Counted from the stretch's first letter, positions 1-8,745 are shown. The stretch: 64,000 bases of DNA from Bacteroidota bacterium (GCA_023417935.1 JAEZDY010000024.1:186001-250000); one strand, 5' to 3'. Program-made: numbers and translations. Notes: generated by a model not told the origin, from the sequence alone.

Positions 1-428
1 CCCTTGTTCTTTTCAACCGCGAGCAGCTATGTAATGATGACAGTTTTGTACTAAACGACCTTAAAAGTCGTAATATCAACCTCATCGTGCTCGCAGGCTT
101 CTTATGGTTGATGCCTCAAACTATCATCAAAGCTTACCAGGGTAGAATAATCAACATCCATCCTGCCCTTCTTCCACTCTATGGTGGTAAAGGTATGTAT
201 GGTTCTAAGGTTCATGAAAGTGTGATCAGTAATGGCGACAGACAATCTGGTATCACTATCCATCTTGTTGATGAAGTTTATGATAACGGTGAAGTGCTTT
301 TTCAGGCCACCTGCCCGGTTACTCCTGCTGATACGCCTGATTCACTGGCTCATAAGATCCATGAACTTGAATACAAGTACTTTCCTGAAGTAGTAGATGA
401 TTATCTTTCAGGACCTTTATACAAGTAA
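1..428 (+). CDS. purN: Phosphoribosylglycinamide formyltransferase, 3' part
   Basis: Transfers a formyl group from 10-formyl-tetrahydrofolate to glycinamide ribonucleotide, the third step of purine synthesis, in the cytosol. The reading frame is open from position 3 and runs off the left edge, so roughly the first quarter to third of the protein is missing. The visible 141 residues hold the family core: the NIHPALLP segment with the catalytic Asn and His, then VDEVYDNGEVLFQ, which holds the catalytic Asp of the family. A GTG at 87 is internal and not a start. The gene converges on etfA with only 13 bp between the stops, and no clear hairpin lies in that gap. Confidence 0.93.
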   Translation, partial: LVLFNREQLCNDDSFVLNDLKSRNINLIVLAGFLWLMPQTIIKAYQGRIINIHPALLPLYGGKGMYGSKVHESVISNGDRQSGITIHLVDEVYDNGEVLFQATCPVTPADTPDSLAHKIHELEYKYFPEVVDDYLSGPLYK

Positions 429-441
429 GAAATAAATTCCT

Positions 442-1404
442 TTAATTCCCTTCTTTAAATTTTTTAAACGCCTCTGTCATTTTTGGCAGGATAGTTTGTA
501 CATCTCCCACAATACCATAATCAGCGGCAGAGAAAATAGGAGCTTCGGGGTCCTTGTTTACTGCAACAATCACTTTTGATGAGCTGATACCTGCGAGATG
601 CTGAATAGCACCTGAAATACCTAATGCAAAGTACAGTGATGGAGCAACAACTTTGCCCGTTTGTCCAACGTGCTCTGAGTGAGGGCGCCAACCTTCATCT
701 GATACCGGACGTGAACATGCGGTAGCTGCTCCAAGCACGCCGGCAAGTTCTTCCAGTGGTTTCCAGTTGTCGGCACTTCGCATGCCTCGCCCACCTGAAA
801 CAATGATCTCAGCTTCAGTTAACAATACTTTGCCTGATTGAACCTCAGTGGAAAGTACTTCAGTTGAAGCACTAACACCTTCTAACTTATAGTTCTCAAC
901 CTCAACTGAGCCGGGTGAATCGGTTATTCCGGCGGTATTCTGTGACAAAGTCAGTACTTTCACAGGTGTAAGTAATTGTTGTTGAACTACTGATTTTCCT
1001 GAAAAAGCCTTCTTGTTCACAATAAAGGGATCAAAGCTTAATGGAAGACCATTAACAGCACTTACAAGACCCGCTTTTAACTTGATAGCCACCCGTGGAG
1101 CAATAGCCCTGCTAGTAAGGTTATGTGCCATTACAATGACTGTTGCATCTTTTTGTTGGGCAACTTTTGCAACTATAGTGGAATATGCCTGATCGTCAAA
1201 AGGAAGGTCTTCCGCTGCGTGTATGATTTTTGATGCGCCGTAATTGCCCTGAAGTGCGAGCTCTTCCCCGCTAACTTTACCTATTACCAGCACATTCATT
1301 TCAACTTTCAATGCTTCAGCAACTCTTTTACCATATGATACAAGTTCAAAAGAGCTCTTCCTGAATTTACCTTCGCGATGTTCTATATATACTAATACTG
1401 ACAT
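442..1404 (-). CDS. etfA: Electron transfer flavoprotein, alpha subunit
   Basis: With EtfB it carries electrons to or from acyl-CoA dehydrogenases through FAD. The 320 residues split into an N-terminal nucleotide-fold domain (about 1-190) and the C-terminal FAD domain. The FAD domain shows GGRGM (204-208), SRPVSDEGW (231-239), VGQTGK (246-251), GISGAIQH (262-269) and NKDP (283-286), all standard for the family. The length is ordinary, and there is no N-terminal ferredoxin extension of the kind found in some bifurcating EtfA proteins. It is the last gene of a minus-strand set bcd-etfB-etfA, 20 bp after etfB. Whether the pair bifurcates electrons cannot be decided from these motifs alone. Confidence 0.95.
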   Translation of the reverse strand: MSVLVYIEHREGKFRKSSFELVSYGKRVAEALKVEMNVLVIGKVSGEELALQGNYGASKIIHAAEDLPFDDQAYSTIVAKVAQQKDATVIVMAHNLTSRAIAPRVAIKLKAGLVSAVNGLPLSFDPFIVNKKAFSGKSVVQQQLLTPVKVLTLSQNTAGITDSPGSVEVENYKLEGVSASTEVLSTEVQSGKVLLTEAEIIVSGGRGMRSADNWKPLEELAGVLGAATACSRPVSDEGWRPHSEHVGQTGKVVAPSLYFALGISGAIQHLAGISSSKVIVAVNKDPEAPIFSAADYGIVGDVQTILPKMTEAFKKFKEGN

Positions 1405-1424
1405 GTTGTTCTATTGTTAAGTTG

Positions 1425-2174
1425 TTAAATAACCCTGGCTTCCTTGTGTAGTAGTTCGGGCAATTCGTCCAGATGTTCAGGATCAATCATTTTACATGAT
1501 CCCTTTTGAGGTGGAGCCTGAAATTCAACTATTTTAGTCAGAGGTTCAGTGCTTACACCCTGTACAACTTTCAATGGCTTTGTGCGTGCAGTCATAATAC
1601 CTCTCATTGAAGGTATCCTTGGGATGATTGCAATACCTTTTTGAACGACCAACACAGCAGGGGTTGATGTTCTCAGTGTTTGCTTACCGCCATCTACTTC
1701 GCGGGTTACAACGGGCTTTCCGTTTTCTATATTCAGCGAGCTTACTGCTGAAATTGACGGAGCATCAAGTAATTCAGCAAGCATACCTCCTACTGACCAA
1801 CTATTGTAATCACTTGATTCCACCCCACAAAGCACCAGGTCGAATGATTCATTCTTTAATGCTTCTGCAATCTGAACTGCAGTTGTATAGGCATCATCAG
1901 GGGTTGCATCAACACGAATTGCTTCATCAGCACCACTGGCCAAGGCTTTTCTGATTGTAGGTTCAGCATCAGCTTTTCCAACCGTGATTACGGTTATTTT
2001 TGTTACATCGGCAGGGTTTGACTCCTTTAGTTCAATAGCGCGTGTGAGCGCTAATTCATCCCATGGATTAATTATCCACTGTACGCCTGAAAAGTCAACC
2101 TCTTTATTACCAGGTTTGTACTTTATCCGTGTCGTGGTATCCGGCACATTACTTATACATACGAAAATATTCAT
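1425..2174 (-). CDS. etfB: Electron transfer flavoprotein, beta subunit
   Basis: Partner of EtfA. The family binds AMP (canonical type) or a second FAD (bifurcating type) in this subunit. The 249-residue protein begins MNIFVCISNVPDT and has the INPWDELALTRAIELKE helix and the GVESSDYNSWSVGGMLAELL nucleotide-binding loop. The loop differs from the GRQAIDGDT-type loop that I associate with bifurcating EtfB, which leans towards a canonical or Bacteroidota-specific type; that is inference. It lies between bcd and etfA. The 195-bp spacer before it is made almost wholly of degenerate 33-bp repeats that run up to the start codon. Confidence 0.95.
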   Translation of the reverse strand: MNIFVCISNVPDTTTRIKYKPGNKEVDFSGVQWIINPWDELALTRAIELKESNPADVTKITVITVGKADAEPTIRKALASGADEAIRVDATPDDAYTTAVQIAEALKNESFDLVLCGVESSDYNSWSVGGMLAELLDAPSISAVSSLNIENGKPVVTREVDGGKQTLRTSTPAVLVVQKGIAIIPRIPSMRGIMTARTKPLKVVQGVSTEPLTKIVEFQAPPQKGSCKMIDPEHLDELPELLHKEARVI

Positions 2175-2175
2175 G

Positions 2176-2406
2176 GTCTTAATTTTATTTACTTCAACAA
2201 TCGTATTATTTAAATTTATCTATTCCCGTGAAATTGCTTTGCCAACATTAAGCATTTCTCTTAAAACAACCTGGAATACTGTTAGAATTTTACTTTAAAC
2301 AACCTGGTGTCCATAAAGCAATTTTCCTGAAATTACATTGTGTACATTAAGCTATTCATTTATAACATCTTAGTGCACTTGAAGCAACTCCCTTGAAATA
2401 ACAATA
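2176..2406. repeat. Degenerate 33-bp tandem array between bcd and etfB
   Basis: Seven successive 33-bp blocks can be aligned without gaps, starting at 2176, 2209, 2242, 2275, 2308, 2341 and 2374. Shared words recur at the same offset: ACATTAAGC (blocks 3 and 6), AAACAACCTGG (blocks 3 and 4), TGAAAT (blocks 2, 5 and 7). Block 7 lies inside the last codons of bcd and the first, most degenerate block touches the etfB start. The array therefore fills the whole spacer. No coding potential or hairpin common to all units was seen. Confidence 0.75.
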
Positions 2407-3515
2407 AGCTGTATTTCTGAGGTGCCTTCATAAATTTGGGTGAGCTTAGCTTCGCGCATCAGGCGCTCAACATGATACTCTTTGACATAGCCATATCCAC
2501 CGTGAATTTGTACCGCTTCGGTAGTGACTTTCATTGCTATCTCTGCAGCATAGTATTTAGCCATGGCACTAGCATACCCGTATGGTTTGCCCTGGTCTTT
2601 CAACCAAGCTGCCTTCAGGCATAAATTTCGTGCATTCTCAACTTCAATTGCCATTTGTGCAATTTTGAAGGCAACAGATTGATGTTTGGCTAATTCCTTT
2701 CCAAAAGCTTTACGCTCTTGTGCATATTTGATTGACCTTTCAAGGGCTCCTGAAGCAAATCCAAGTGCTTGCGATGCGATTCCTATTCTTCCGCCTTCAA
2801 GTGTTTTCATGGCAAACTTGAATCCAAAACCATCTTCACCTATCCTGTTTTCTTTGGGAACCACTACATCAGTGAACATAACCGAGTGAGTATCAGAACT
2901 GCGCATCCCCATTTTATCTTCATGCGGACCAACTGATATACCTGCTGAATGACGGTCGACAATTAGTACATTAATTCCTTTATGACCTTTTTCAGGATAA
3001 GTTTGAGCAATCAGCAAATACACACTGGCAGTATTACCATTAGTAATCCAATTCTTGGTTCCGTTCACCAGATAGTGGTCACCTTTATCTTCAGCAGTAG
3101 TCTTTTGTGAAGTTGCATCTGAACCTGCTTCAGGCTCTGAAAGTAAGAATGCACCTATTTTTTCACCTCGTGCCAATGGACGTAAGTACTTCTGTTTCTG
3201 TTCTTCAGTACCAAACTTCTCAATGCCATAACACACAAGTGAATTATTAACCGACATTATCACGCTTGTAGAACCATCAACTTTTGAAAGCTCTTCCATG
3301 GCCAGTACATATGATACGGTATCCATACCGGCCCCATCGTATTCAGGACTTACCATCATGCCCATGAAGCCAAGTTCTGCCAGGGCTTTAACATGCTTTG
3401 CGGGGTAAATACTATGATTGTCGCGTTCAATAACGTCTAATACCAGCTCACGCTGGGCGTAATCACGTGCAGCTTGCTGAATCATTAACTGCTCTTCGGT
3501 AAACTCAAAATTCAT
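2370..3515 (-). CDS. Acyl-CoA dehydrogenase, butyryl-CoA type
   Basis: An FAD flavoprotein that interconverts a short-chain acyl-CoA and its 2-enoyl-CoA, exchanging electrons with the EtfAB encoded just downstream. The 381 residues show FLLSEPEAGSDA (substrate and flavin binding), the WITNG segment, and near the C-terminus IHGGYGY and YEGTSEIQ. In the last motif Glu363 sits at the position of the catalytic base of short/medium-chain enzymes. I chose the ATG at 3515 (MNFEFTEEQ) because the 18 codons upstream of it in frame do not resemble the family. Close relatives include Bcd of butyrate producers; substrate length is inferred from context (EtfAB, Ptb-Buk nearby). The last codons lie within the 33-bp repeat array. 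Confidence 0.93.
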   Translation of the reverse strand: MNFEFTEEQLMIQQAARDYAQRELVLDVIERDNHSIYPAKHVKALAELGFMGMMVSPEYDGAGMDTVSYVLAMEELSKVDGSTSVIMSVNNSLVCYGIEKFGTEEQKQKYLRPLARGEKIGAFLLSEPEAGSDATSQKTTAEDKGDHYLVNGTKNWITNGNTASVYLLIAQTYPEKGHKGINVLIVDRHSAGISVGPHEDKMGMRSSDTHSVMFTDVVVPKENRIGEDGFGFKFAMKTLEGGRIGIASQALGFASGALERSIKYAQERKAFGKELAKHQSVAFKIAQMAIEVENARNLCLKAAWLKDQGKPYGYASAMAKYYAAEIAMKVTTEAVQIHGGYGYVKEYHVERLMREAKLTQIYEGTSEIQLIVISRELLQVH

Positions 3516-3630
3516 CGGGATATGGTTTTTCAGATTTCTAATTGTTTCACAATAACAGCGAAAATACAAAAAGAGTTGTGTTGAGCAACAACTCCTCAGA
3601 TTAAATATGCAGATTTAACAATTTATCTGC

Positions 3631-5265
3631 TCAAGCCCTTTTTCTAATTTCGGGCTTCAAGTGATATACAATTGAGATGAAAAGTAAAAATACGGCACCT
3701 ACTACGCATCCGCGCGCTATGTAGTCGCCATATCTCACGTACATGGTTATTTCATCATTTGCATTAATTGATTCTTTGATAACAGCAGGCACCCAGTATG
3801 GCGTTCTCTGACTAACATCACCGCGCTGGTTCACGAAACATGAAATTCCTGTATTTGCTGACCGTGCAATACTTCGCCTGGTTTCTATGGCTCTGATCAC
3901 TGCAAATAACATATGCTGACGGTGCCCGGCAGTATTGCCCCACCACCCATCATTTGTAATAATGAAAATGGCATCAGCTCCATTCCTTATAAAGCCGTTT
4001 ACAAATTCACCATAGACTGATTCATAACAAATAATTGGAGCAATTCTTAAAGAATCGCCAATTATAAAAGGTATTCTACGTTTATCAACTCCCAATGCTC
4101 CAACAGTGCCTCCCAGGTCAATGGCCAGATCACCAAAGGGCTTAAGTAACCATGGAAACGGCATTAGCTCCACCCCAGGAGTAAGTTTTGATTTGTGATA
4201 TAGTTGAAGTTCCTTGTTTCCGGAAACCATTATTGCTGTGTTGTATGCATCATAGTAGCCTGAGCCGTCACTGAAATTCCTGGCTGTTGGAGTTATTTCA
4301 TCGCCCTCAAAATATTGACGATAAGTAGAGTATCCTGATATTACCTTAGCCTTTGGCAATTGATTGAGTAATTTGGCACGGAACATGGCAAAACTAGGAT
4401 GGTTCTCAATATCATTTTCCCATATTCTCATTCCTGCAGAGAAATCAGGCTGTACCATTGATTCCGGAAAAACAACAAACTCCGTTGTGCTATCAGCTTT
4501 TTGGAGTGCAAGGGCTGATGCCTTATCAATAACCTGTTCATAAGGAAGGTCATACTGTTCCTCGTAAGGATCTATGTTTGGTTGAACAACTACAACATTT
4601 ATAGGGTTGTGCTTTTCATCATAAGAATAGTAGATGCTATACGAGATAACAAGGGGAACAACAACGAGAACAGCAGGTTTGATCCAATCGCGCATTGATG
4701 TTTTTAATGTGCTTTGATCAAGTACCTTTTGAAATGCTTTGAAAACAAAAACATTTACAACCAGCACCCAGATTGATCCGCCGAAAGTACCTGTGTACTC
4801 ATACCATTGAATCCACTCGGGAAAAGCTGCAAAGCCATTACCTAATGTCATCCATGGGAAGTTTAAATCCCAGTGATGGTGGATGAATTCAAAAGTCACC
4901 CAAAATACTATCAAAGCAAAGAAACCATGACCTCCTCGCTTCATTGCCTTTCGGCTGAATGAGAACAACCAGAACATAAGTGATTGTGAGAAAGTGTTCA
5001 GCAAGGTAGCAACCACAGCTCCAAACAAAGTTGAATTATATATCCACCAGGTTGAGAGTCCGTTCCATATAAGAAATGCCGGGAAAACCATCCAGTAAAT
5101 GTTAATTCTAGTGCTTAAGGGATCCCTTCTTTTAAGTTCCTCCAGTAGGAGTAATGGAACAAACGCTATAAAAAGCAGCAGTGGAAAACCCCTTTCAGGC
5201 CATGCAGCCGCTAATAAAAGGCCACTTATAACCGGTAGAAAGGGTATCAGGCGTCGTGGAATCAT
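3631..5265 (-). CDS. lnt: Apolipoprotein N-acyltransferase
   Basis: Adds the third acyl chain to the N-terminal cysteine of lipoproteins in the inner membrane, using phospholipid as donor. Of 544 residues, about the first 215 form the membrane domain (at least six hydrophobic segments). The rest is a periplasmic nitrilase-fold domain. The catalytic triad is visible: Glu268 (FPES), Lys358 (YHKSKL) and Cys413 (IICYES). Length is usual for the Bacteroidota version. It stands alone, divergent from ptb. Lipoproteins that it could process are encoded in the window (DUF4249, GldD, DUF4292). Confidence 0.94.
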   Translation of the reverse strand: MIPRRLIPFLPVISGLLLAAAWPERGFPLLLFIAFVPLLLLEELKRRDPLSTRINIYWMVFPAFLIWNGLSTWWIYNSTLFGAVVATLLNTFSQSLMFWLFSFSRKAMKRGGHGFFALIVFWVTFEFIHHHWDLNFPWMTLGNGFAAFPEWIQWYEYTGTFGGSIWVLVVNVFVFKAFQKVLDQSTLKTSMRDWIKPAVLVVVPLVISYSIYYSYDEKHNPINVVVVQPNIDPYEEQYDLPYEQVIDKASALALQKADSTTEFVVFPESMVQPDFSAGMRIWENDIENHPSFAMFRAKLLNQLPKAKVISGYSTYRQYFEGDEITPTARNFSDGSGYYDAYNTAIMVSGNKELQLYHKSKLTPGVELMPFPWLLKPFGDLAIDLGGTVGALGVDKRRIPFIIGDSLRIAPIICYESVYGEFVNGFIRNGADAIFIITNDGWWGNTAGHRQHMLFAVIRAIETRRSIARSANTGISCFVNQRGDVSQRTPYWVPAVIKESINANDEITMYVRYGDYIARGCVVGAVFLLFISIVYHLKPEIRKRA

Positions 5266-5398
5266 CTATAATGCTTTTATTATAATCTACTTATACAATT
5301 ATTGTTCGCTAAAATTACGCACAAAAGCACATTGACTTAACTCAAAAATGCTCTTCTACAAAGGTATTCAATAAAAAGCATACAGCCTTTCTTTTTAG

Positions 5399-5430
5399 TT
5401 TGGTAATATACTATTTGAATGGTACTTTTG
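5399..5430 (+). promoter_or_regulatory. Bacteroidota-type promoter of ptb-buk
   Basis: TTTG at 5399-5402, 20 bp, then TACTTTTG at 5423-5430, an exact match to the TAnnTTTG -7 box used by the Bacteroidota primary sigma factor. Transcription would begin near 5437 and give a leader of about 70 nt. It overlaps an upstream in-frame ATG (5419), which therefore cannot be the translation start. Confidence 0.7.
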
Positions 5431-5493
5431 CACCCTGAATTATGTGTCGCAAGTATCATATTATCAATATATTCAAATATCACCATACGAAAT

Positions 5494-5500
5494 AAGGAGG
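5494..5500 (+). promoter_or_regulatory. Strong Shine-Dalgarno site of ptb
   Basis: AAGGAGG, 5 nt before the ATG at 5506. It fixes the start of ptb. Such a strong site is unusual in this phylum, where most genes in the window have none. Confidence 0.75.
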
Positions 5501-5505
5501 ATCCT

Positions 5506-6411
5506 ATGCCCATCACGAAACTTGATCAAATGTTTGACGTTTTAAAGTCGAAAGGCAGAAAACGACTAGTTGCAGCATATGCCAATGATTCACATACTAT
5601 TGAAGCGGTAAATGATGCTGTTGATAAAGGAATAATTGAAGGAATTCTTGTTGGTGACGAGGCTGTGATGCGTGATATTTGTGGTAAATTAAGCCTTGAT
5701 CCCGGTAAATTCCGCATGATCCATGAGCCTAATGAAGCAAAAGCGGCATCAAAATCAGTTGCCCTTATCAATGCCGGAGAGGCTGACTTGCTTATGAAAG
5801 GTTTAGTAAGTACAGATAAGTACATGAAAGCGATTCTTAATAAGGAAGAAGGTCTCATGAATCCGGGTGCAGTACTGAGTCATGTTACCGTACTTGAAAA
5901 TCCTAACTATCATAAGTTGCTGATCGTTGGTGATGTTGCAATCCTTCCCCTTCCTGATTTCAAACAGAAACTCTCCATAACCAATTATCTTATCAACACA
6001 GCAAAAGCGCTTGGTATTGATAAACCAAAAGTGGCGATAATATCAGCAACTGAGCAAATGCTTGCCGGAATCCCATCAAGTGTAGAAGGTGCTATGCTTG
6101 CCAAGATGGCCGATCGTGGCCAGATCAAGGATGCTTATATTGATGGACCTCTGGCACTTGATACCGCTATTGATCCTGAATCAGCAGAAATTAAAAAACT
6201 AACCGGGCCCGTAGCAGGTGATGCCGACTGTTTAGTATTCCCAAATATTGAAGCCGGTAATGTATTCTATAAAACGAATACCAAACTGGCAGGAGCTGAG
6301 CTTGGAGCATTTGTTGCCGGTGCCCGCGTCCCTTGTGTGCTTTCTTCAAGAGGCGACAGTGCACTTACCAAACTATATAGTATTGCATTAGCGGCATTGA
6401 TAGCCAAATAA
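5506..6411 (+). CDS. ptb: Phosphate butyryltransferase
   Basis: Converts butyryl-CoA (or a branched acyl-CoA) and phosphate to acyl phosphate and CoA. Its partner kinase then makes ATP and the free acid. The 301 residues belong to the phosphate acetyl/butyryltransferase family: LLMKGLVSTDKYMKAIL and GAVLSHVTVLE (about 95-135), a central hinge, and a C-terminal half ending in the DCLVFPNIEAGNVFYK substrate-site segment. The start at ATG 5506 is set by the AAGGAGG and by family length. The frame extends 29 codons further up, but that extension lies inside the promoter. Followed after 22 bp by buk, surely one operon. Butyrate versus isobutyrate/isovalerate cannot be told from sequence. Confidence 0.93.
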   Translation: MPITKLDQMFDVLKSKGRKRLVAAYANDSHTIEAVNDAVDKGIIEGILVGDEAVMRDICGKLSLDPGKFRMIHEPNEAKAASKSVALINAGEADLLMKGLVSTDKYMKAILNKEEGLMNPGAVLSHVTVLENPNYHKLLIVGDVAILPLPDFKQKLSITNYLINTAKALGIDKPKVAIISATEQMLAGIPSSVEGAMLAKMADRGQIKDAYIDGPLALDTAIDPESAEIKKLTGPVAGDADCLVFPNIEAGNVFYKTNTKLAGAELGAFVAGARVPCVLSSRGDSALTKLYSIALAALIAK

Positions 6412-6433
6412 TATTCCTGAACACTGAATTATT

Positions 6434-7510
6434 ATGGAAGAAATTCGCATATTGGCCATTAACCCGGGCTCTACCAGCACTAAGATCGCGGTTTTCAGCG
6501 GTGCCAACCCTGTTTTTGTCCGCACCATCTACCACTCTACTGAAGAACTCGCACCTTTTGAAAAGATTACTGACCAGTATAGCTTCCGTAAAGAAATCAT
6601 TCTTAAGCAACTTGAAGAAGCGGGTGTTGAACTAAATACACTTTCAGTAATTGTAGGTCGCGGCGGCTTAGTTAAGCCAATACCGTCAGGGGTTTATAAG
6701 ATAAATGACGCTATGAAGGCTGACCTGCGTCATAGTCCCATGGGCGAACATGCCAGCAACTTAGGCGGACTTATTGCTGATGATATTGCAAAAAGTCTTG
6801 ACAATGTACCTGCTTATATCACCGATCCGGTTGTAGTTGATGAGCTTGAACCCCTTGCACGTGTTTCAGGTCACCCTGAATTTAAAAGGTTATCAATATT
6901 TCATGCTCTTAATCAAAAAGCCATTGCCCGACAACATGCCAAGTCAATTATGCGTAAGTATGAAGACTTGAACCTTATAGTTGTACATCTTGGAGGTGGC
7001 ATCAGCGTGGGCGCGCATAGAAAAGGTAAAGTCATTGATGTGAATCAGGCACTTGATGGTGAGGGTCCTTTTTCTCCCGAACGAAGTGGAACATTACCTG
7101 CTGCCGACCTTATCAGGATGTGCTTCAGCGGCAAATTCACTCAAAAAGAACTTCTGCTCATGACCAAAGGCAAGGGTGGTATGTCAGCCTTCCTTGGTAC
7201 TAATAGTGCCTATGAAGTTGAACAACGTATGTTGGCCGGTGATGAGTATGCAGGATTTATCTTTGAGGCTATGGCTTTTCAGGTAGCTAAAGAAATTGGC
7301 GCTATGAGCACTGTGCTCAAAGGTGAAGTTGATGGCATTTTATTAACCGGTGGTGTTGCGCATGGCAAGTGGTTCGTTAACAAAGTGATAGAAAGAGTTT
7401 ATAAAATCGGTCCGGTACATGTTTATCCTGGCGAGGATGAAATGAGAGCCCTCGCAATGAATGGCCTAATGGTTATGAAGGGCGAAATCGAAGCCAGCGA
7501 ATACATTTAA
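6434..7510 (+). CDS. buk: Butyrate kinase (canonical copy)
   Basis: Phosphorylates ADP with acyl phosphate, the ATP-yielding last step of butyrate or branched-chain acid formation. A 358-residue acetokinase-family (ASKHA fold) protein with all the usual loops: NPGSTSTK (10-17, phosphate), GRGGLVKPI (substrate Arg), ITDPVVVDEL (Asp), VHLGGGISVGAH (phosphate 2), FSPERSGTLP (Arg) and LLTGGVAHG (adenosine loop, Gly306-Gly307). It is co-transcribed with ptb. A second, divergent paralogue of identical length lies 28 kb away. Confidence 0.95.
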   Translation: MEEIRILAINPGSTSTKIAVFSGANPVFVRTIYHSTEELAPFEKITDQYSFRKEIILKQLEEAGVELNTLSVIVGRGGLVKPIPSGVYKINDAMKADLRHSPMGEHASNLGGLIADDIAKSLDNVPAYITDPVVVDELEPLARVSGHPEFKRLSIFHALNQKAIARQHAKSIMRKYEDLNLIVVHLGGGISVGAHRKGKVIDVNQALDGEGPFSPERSGTLPAADLIRMCFSGKFTQKELLLMTKGKGGMSAFLGTNSAYEVEQRMLAGDEYAGFIFEAMAFQVAKEIGAMSTVLKGEVDGILLTGGVAHGKWFVNKVIERVYKIGPVHVYPGEDEMRALAMNGLMVMKGEIEASEYI

Positions 7511-7535
7511 AGCCAGGGCATACCCTGCCTTCTAT

Positions 7536-8186
7536 TTAAAGCACTCCCAGGAAAACCGAATCAGAAACATTTTCCTTATCGGGTTTCATAGACTTTTGTT
7601 CATTTGAAAAGAAGGCCCATAGGTGTAGTGGTTCATTGACTAATTTGGGAAGAATAACTCTTCCTTCGCCTGATTCCCTGGTTCCGAGATCATTAAACCA
7701 AAGGGCTTTCTTTTCTGATATAAAACCCACCAAATTCATACTGTCATTTAACCTGTTAGGTACTGCACCTAATGATCTATCCCAGCTTAATAGGATTTCG
7801 TGGTCATTCCTGTTAATGGCTGTAATTTTTGGAGGATTAATTTTTCCACTCGCTAATTTAACTCTGGGAAGATCTACCTCAAACTGATATTCTTTACCAT
7901 TATTAGGCGTAATAGGTATCAAGGAATTAGCCATTAGGTAACTTTGTGCTTCCAAAAAAGGTGTTGTATGTGTATATGGAGCTTGAAACCCTTTTCTGAT
8001 CACATCCTTAACAAGCTTTAAAAAACTCCCTGCAGCTCTCATTTTAGCCCTGTTGATTAATTGTTCAGGAGTGCGGGGGTCTTTGGGTTTTGTAAATATT
8101 CTGCTAAAAGTTTTACCATTTCTATTATAGTAAACAATATTACCTTGTTTTCCTGAAAGTGGATAATCTGAGTAAATACGTGCCAT
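7536..8186 (-). CDS. DUF6266 family protein
   Basis: Function unknown. The 216-residue protein begins MARIYSDYPLSGKQGNIVYYNRNGKTFSR and continues DPRTPEQLINRAKM, a pattern (short lead, G-K-x-G-x-x-V, arginine patch, NPRTxxQ) typical of DUF6266 proteins, which are common in Bacteroidota. No signal peptide or membrane segment is seen. The C-terminal half (WDRS, LVGFISEKKALWF) looks like a small beta-rich domain. It converges on buk with 25 bp between the stops. On its upstream side lies an 11-bp-period array that can fold back on itself, and no obvious promoter was found. Identification by pattern memory, moderately sure. Confidence 0.75.
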   Translation of the reverse strand: MARIYSDYPLSGKQGNIVYYNRNGKTFSRIFTKPKDPRTPEQLINRAKMRAAGSFLKLVKDVIRKGFQAPYTHTTPFLEAQSYLMANSLIPITPNNGKEYQFEVDLPRVKLASGKINPPKITAINRNDHEILLSWDRSLGAVPNRLNDSMNLVGFISEKKALWFNDLGTRESGEGRVILPKLVNEPLHLWAFFSNEQKSMKPDKENVSDSVFLGVL

Positions 8187-8224
8187 ATATTTTTTTGATG
8201 ATCGAGTTTGATATTGGGCTTTTA

Positions 8225-8364
8225 GTTTATCTTCATTATACTTAGCATCCGTTCAACATCCGTTTGTGTTCCGTTTAACCTCCCTATAGCAACGTTCTAT
8301 GCATTGGATAATGGATGTTAGAGCATAGTTATACGGATGCTAAACGGTTGCTAAGATAAACAGA
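8225..8364. repeat. 11-bp-period array with inverted symmetry
   Basis: From 8244 the sequence can be cut into consecutive 11-mers. The left units read AGCATCCGTTC, AACATCCGTTT, GTGTTCCGTTT. The right units read AATGGATGTTA, GAGCATAGTTA, TACGGATGCTA, AACGGTTGCTA, which are the reverse complement of the left type. The outer arms GTTTATCTT (8225-8233) and AAGATAAAC (8353-8361), and CTATGC/GCATAG around the centre, also pair. The whole block can form a large imperfect hairpin or cruciform. It lies upstream of the DUF6266 gene and downstream of a terminator. Confidence 0.7.
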
Positions 8365-8390
8365 TTTTTATAATAAGCAAAATAAAATTC

Positions 8391-8419
8391 AAATGCCAGG
8401 CTATTCTTGCCTGGCATTT
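8391..8419 (-). terminator. Rho-independent terminator of the creD operon
   Basis: Perfect 10-bp stem AAATGCCAGG / CCTGGCATTT with a 9-nt loop. Read on the minus strand it is followed by a T-rich run (GAATTTTATTTTGC). It lies 41 bp past the stop of the last gene of the creD group. Confidence 0.8.
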
Positions 8420-8460
8420 GCAAAACTGACTCTCACTTATCTACTCTGAAATATTCAATT

Positions 8461-8745
8461 TTATGAGCCTGCAAAAGGTGTCCCAAATATCCCAACGGCC
8501 AGTTCTGCCCATATAAGAAAAAAGCCGAGTAAGATAGCTCCACCGATTAAGATTTTGTTTTTCAAGCTTTTCACTTTTCTCAGAACTAATTCCAATAATA
8601 AGCCCGTGCCGAGCAACAGTACACCCATAATTATGAAGTCCCTAACATCCCAATCAACTTCATTTGTGAATTGCATTGCTACTAATGGGATAAGTAACAA
8701 TACGCCAACTACTGATATTATTATTTCTAACCTTGTGTTTTTCAT
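8461..8745 (-). CDS. Small three-span membrane protein
   Basis: Unknown function. The 94 residues hold three hydrophobic segments (about 7-25, 37-55, 64-88), the second bordered by DVRDFIIMG, a motif seen in short Bacteroidota membrane proteins. It is the last gene of the creD group, 11 bp after creD, and is closed by a clear terminator. The context suggests a membrane or envelope-stress accessory under the winged-helix regulator; this is inference from position only. Confidence 0.75.
   Translation of the reverse strand: MKNTRLEIIISVVGVLLLIPLVAMQFTNEVDWDVRDFIIMGVLLLGTGLLLELVLRKVKSLKNKILIGGAILLGFFLIWAELAVGIFGTPFAGS

Noticed and set aside
442..2174. EtfAB called as electron-bifurcating
   Set aside because: The EtfB nucleotide loop is not of the type I associate with bifurcating members and EtfA has no ferredoxin extension; the sequence does not settle it.
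5419..5505. N-terminal extension of Ptb from an upstream ATG
   Set aside because: The extension overlaps the promoter (-7 box 5423-5430), is not family-like, and the ATG at 5506 has a strong Shine-Dalgarno site at the right distance.
7536..8186. DUF6266 gene and its hairpin array as an insertion sequence
   Set aside because: No transposase, no terminal inverted repeats bracketing the gene and no target duplication were found.
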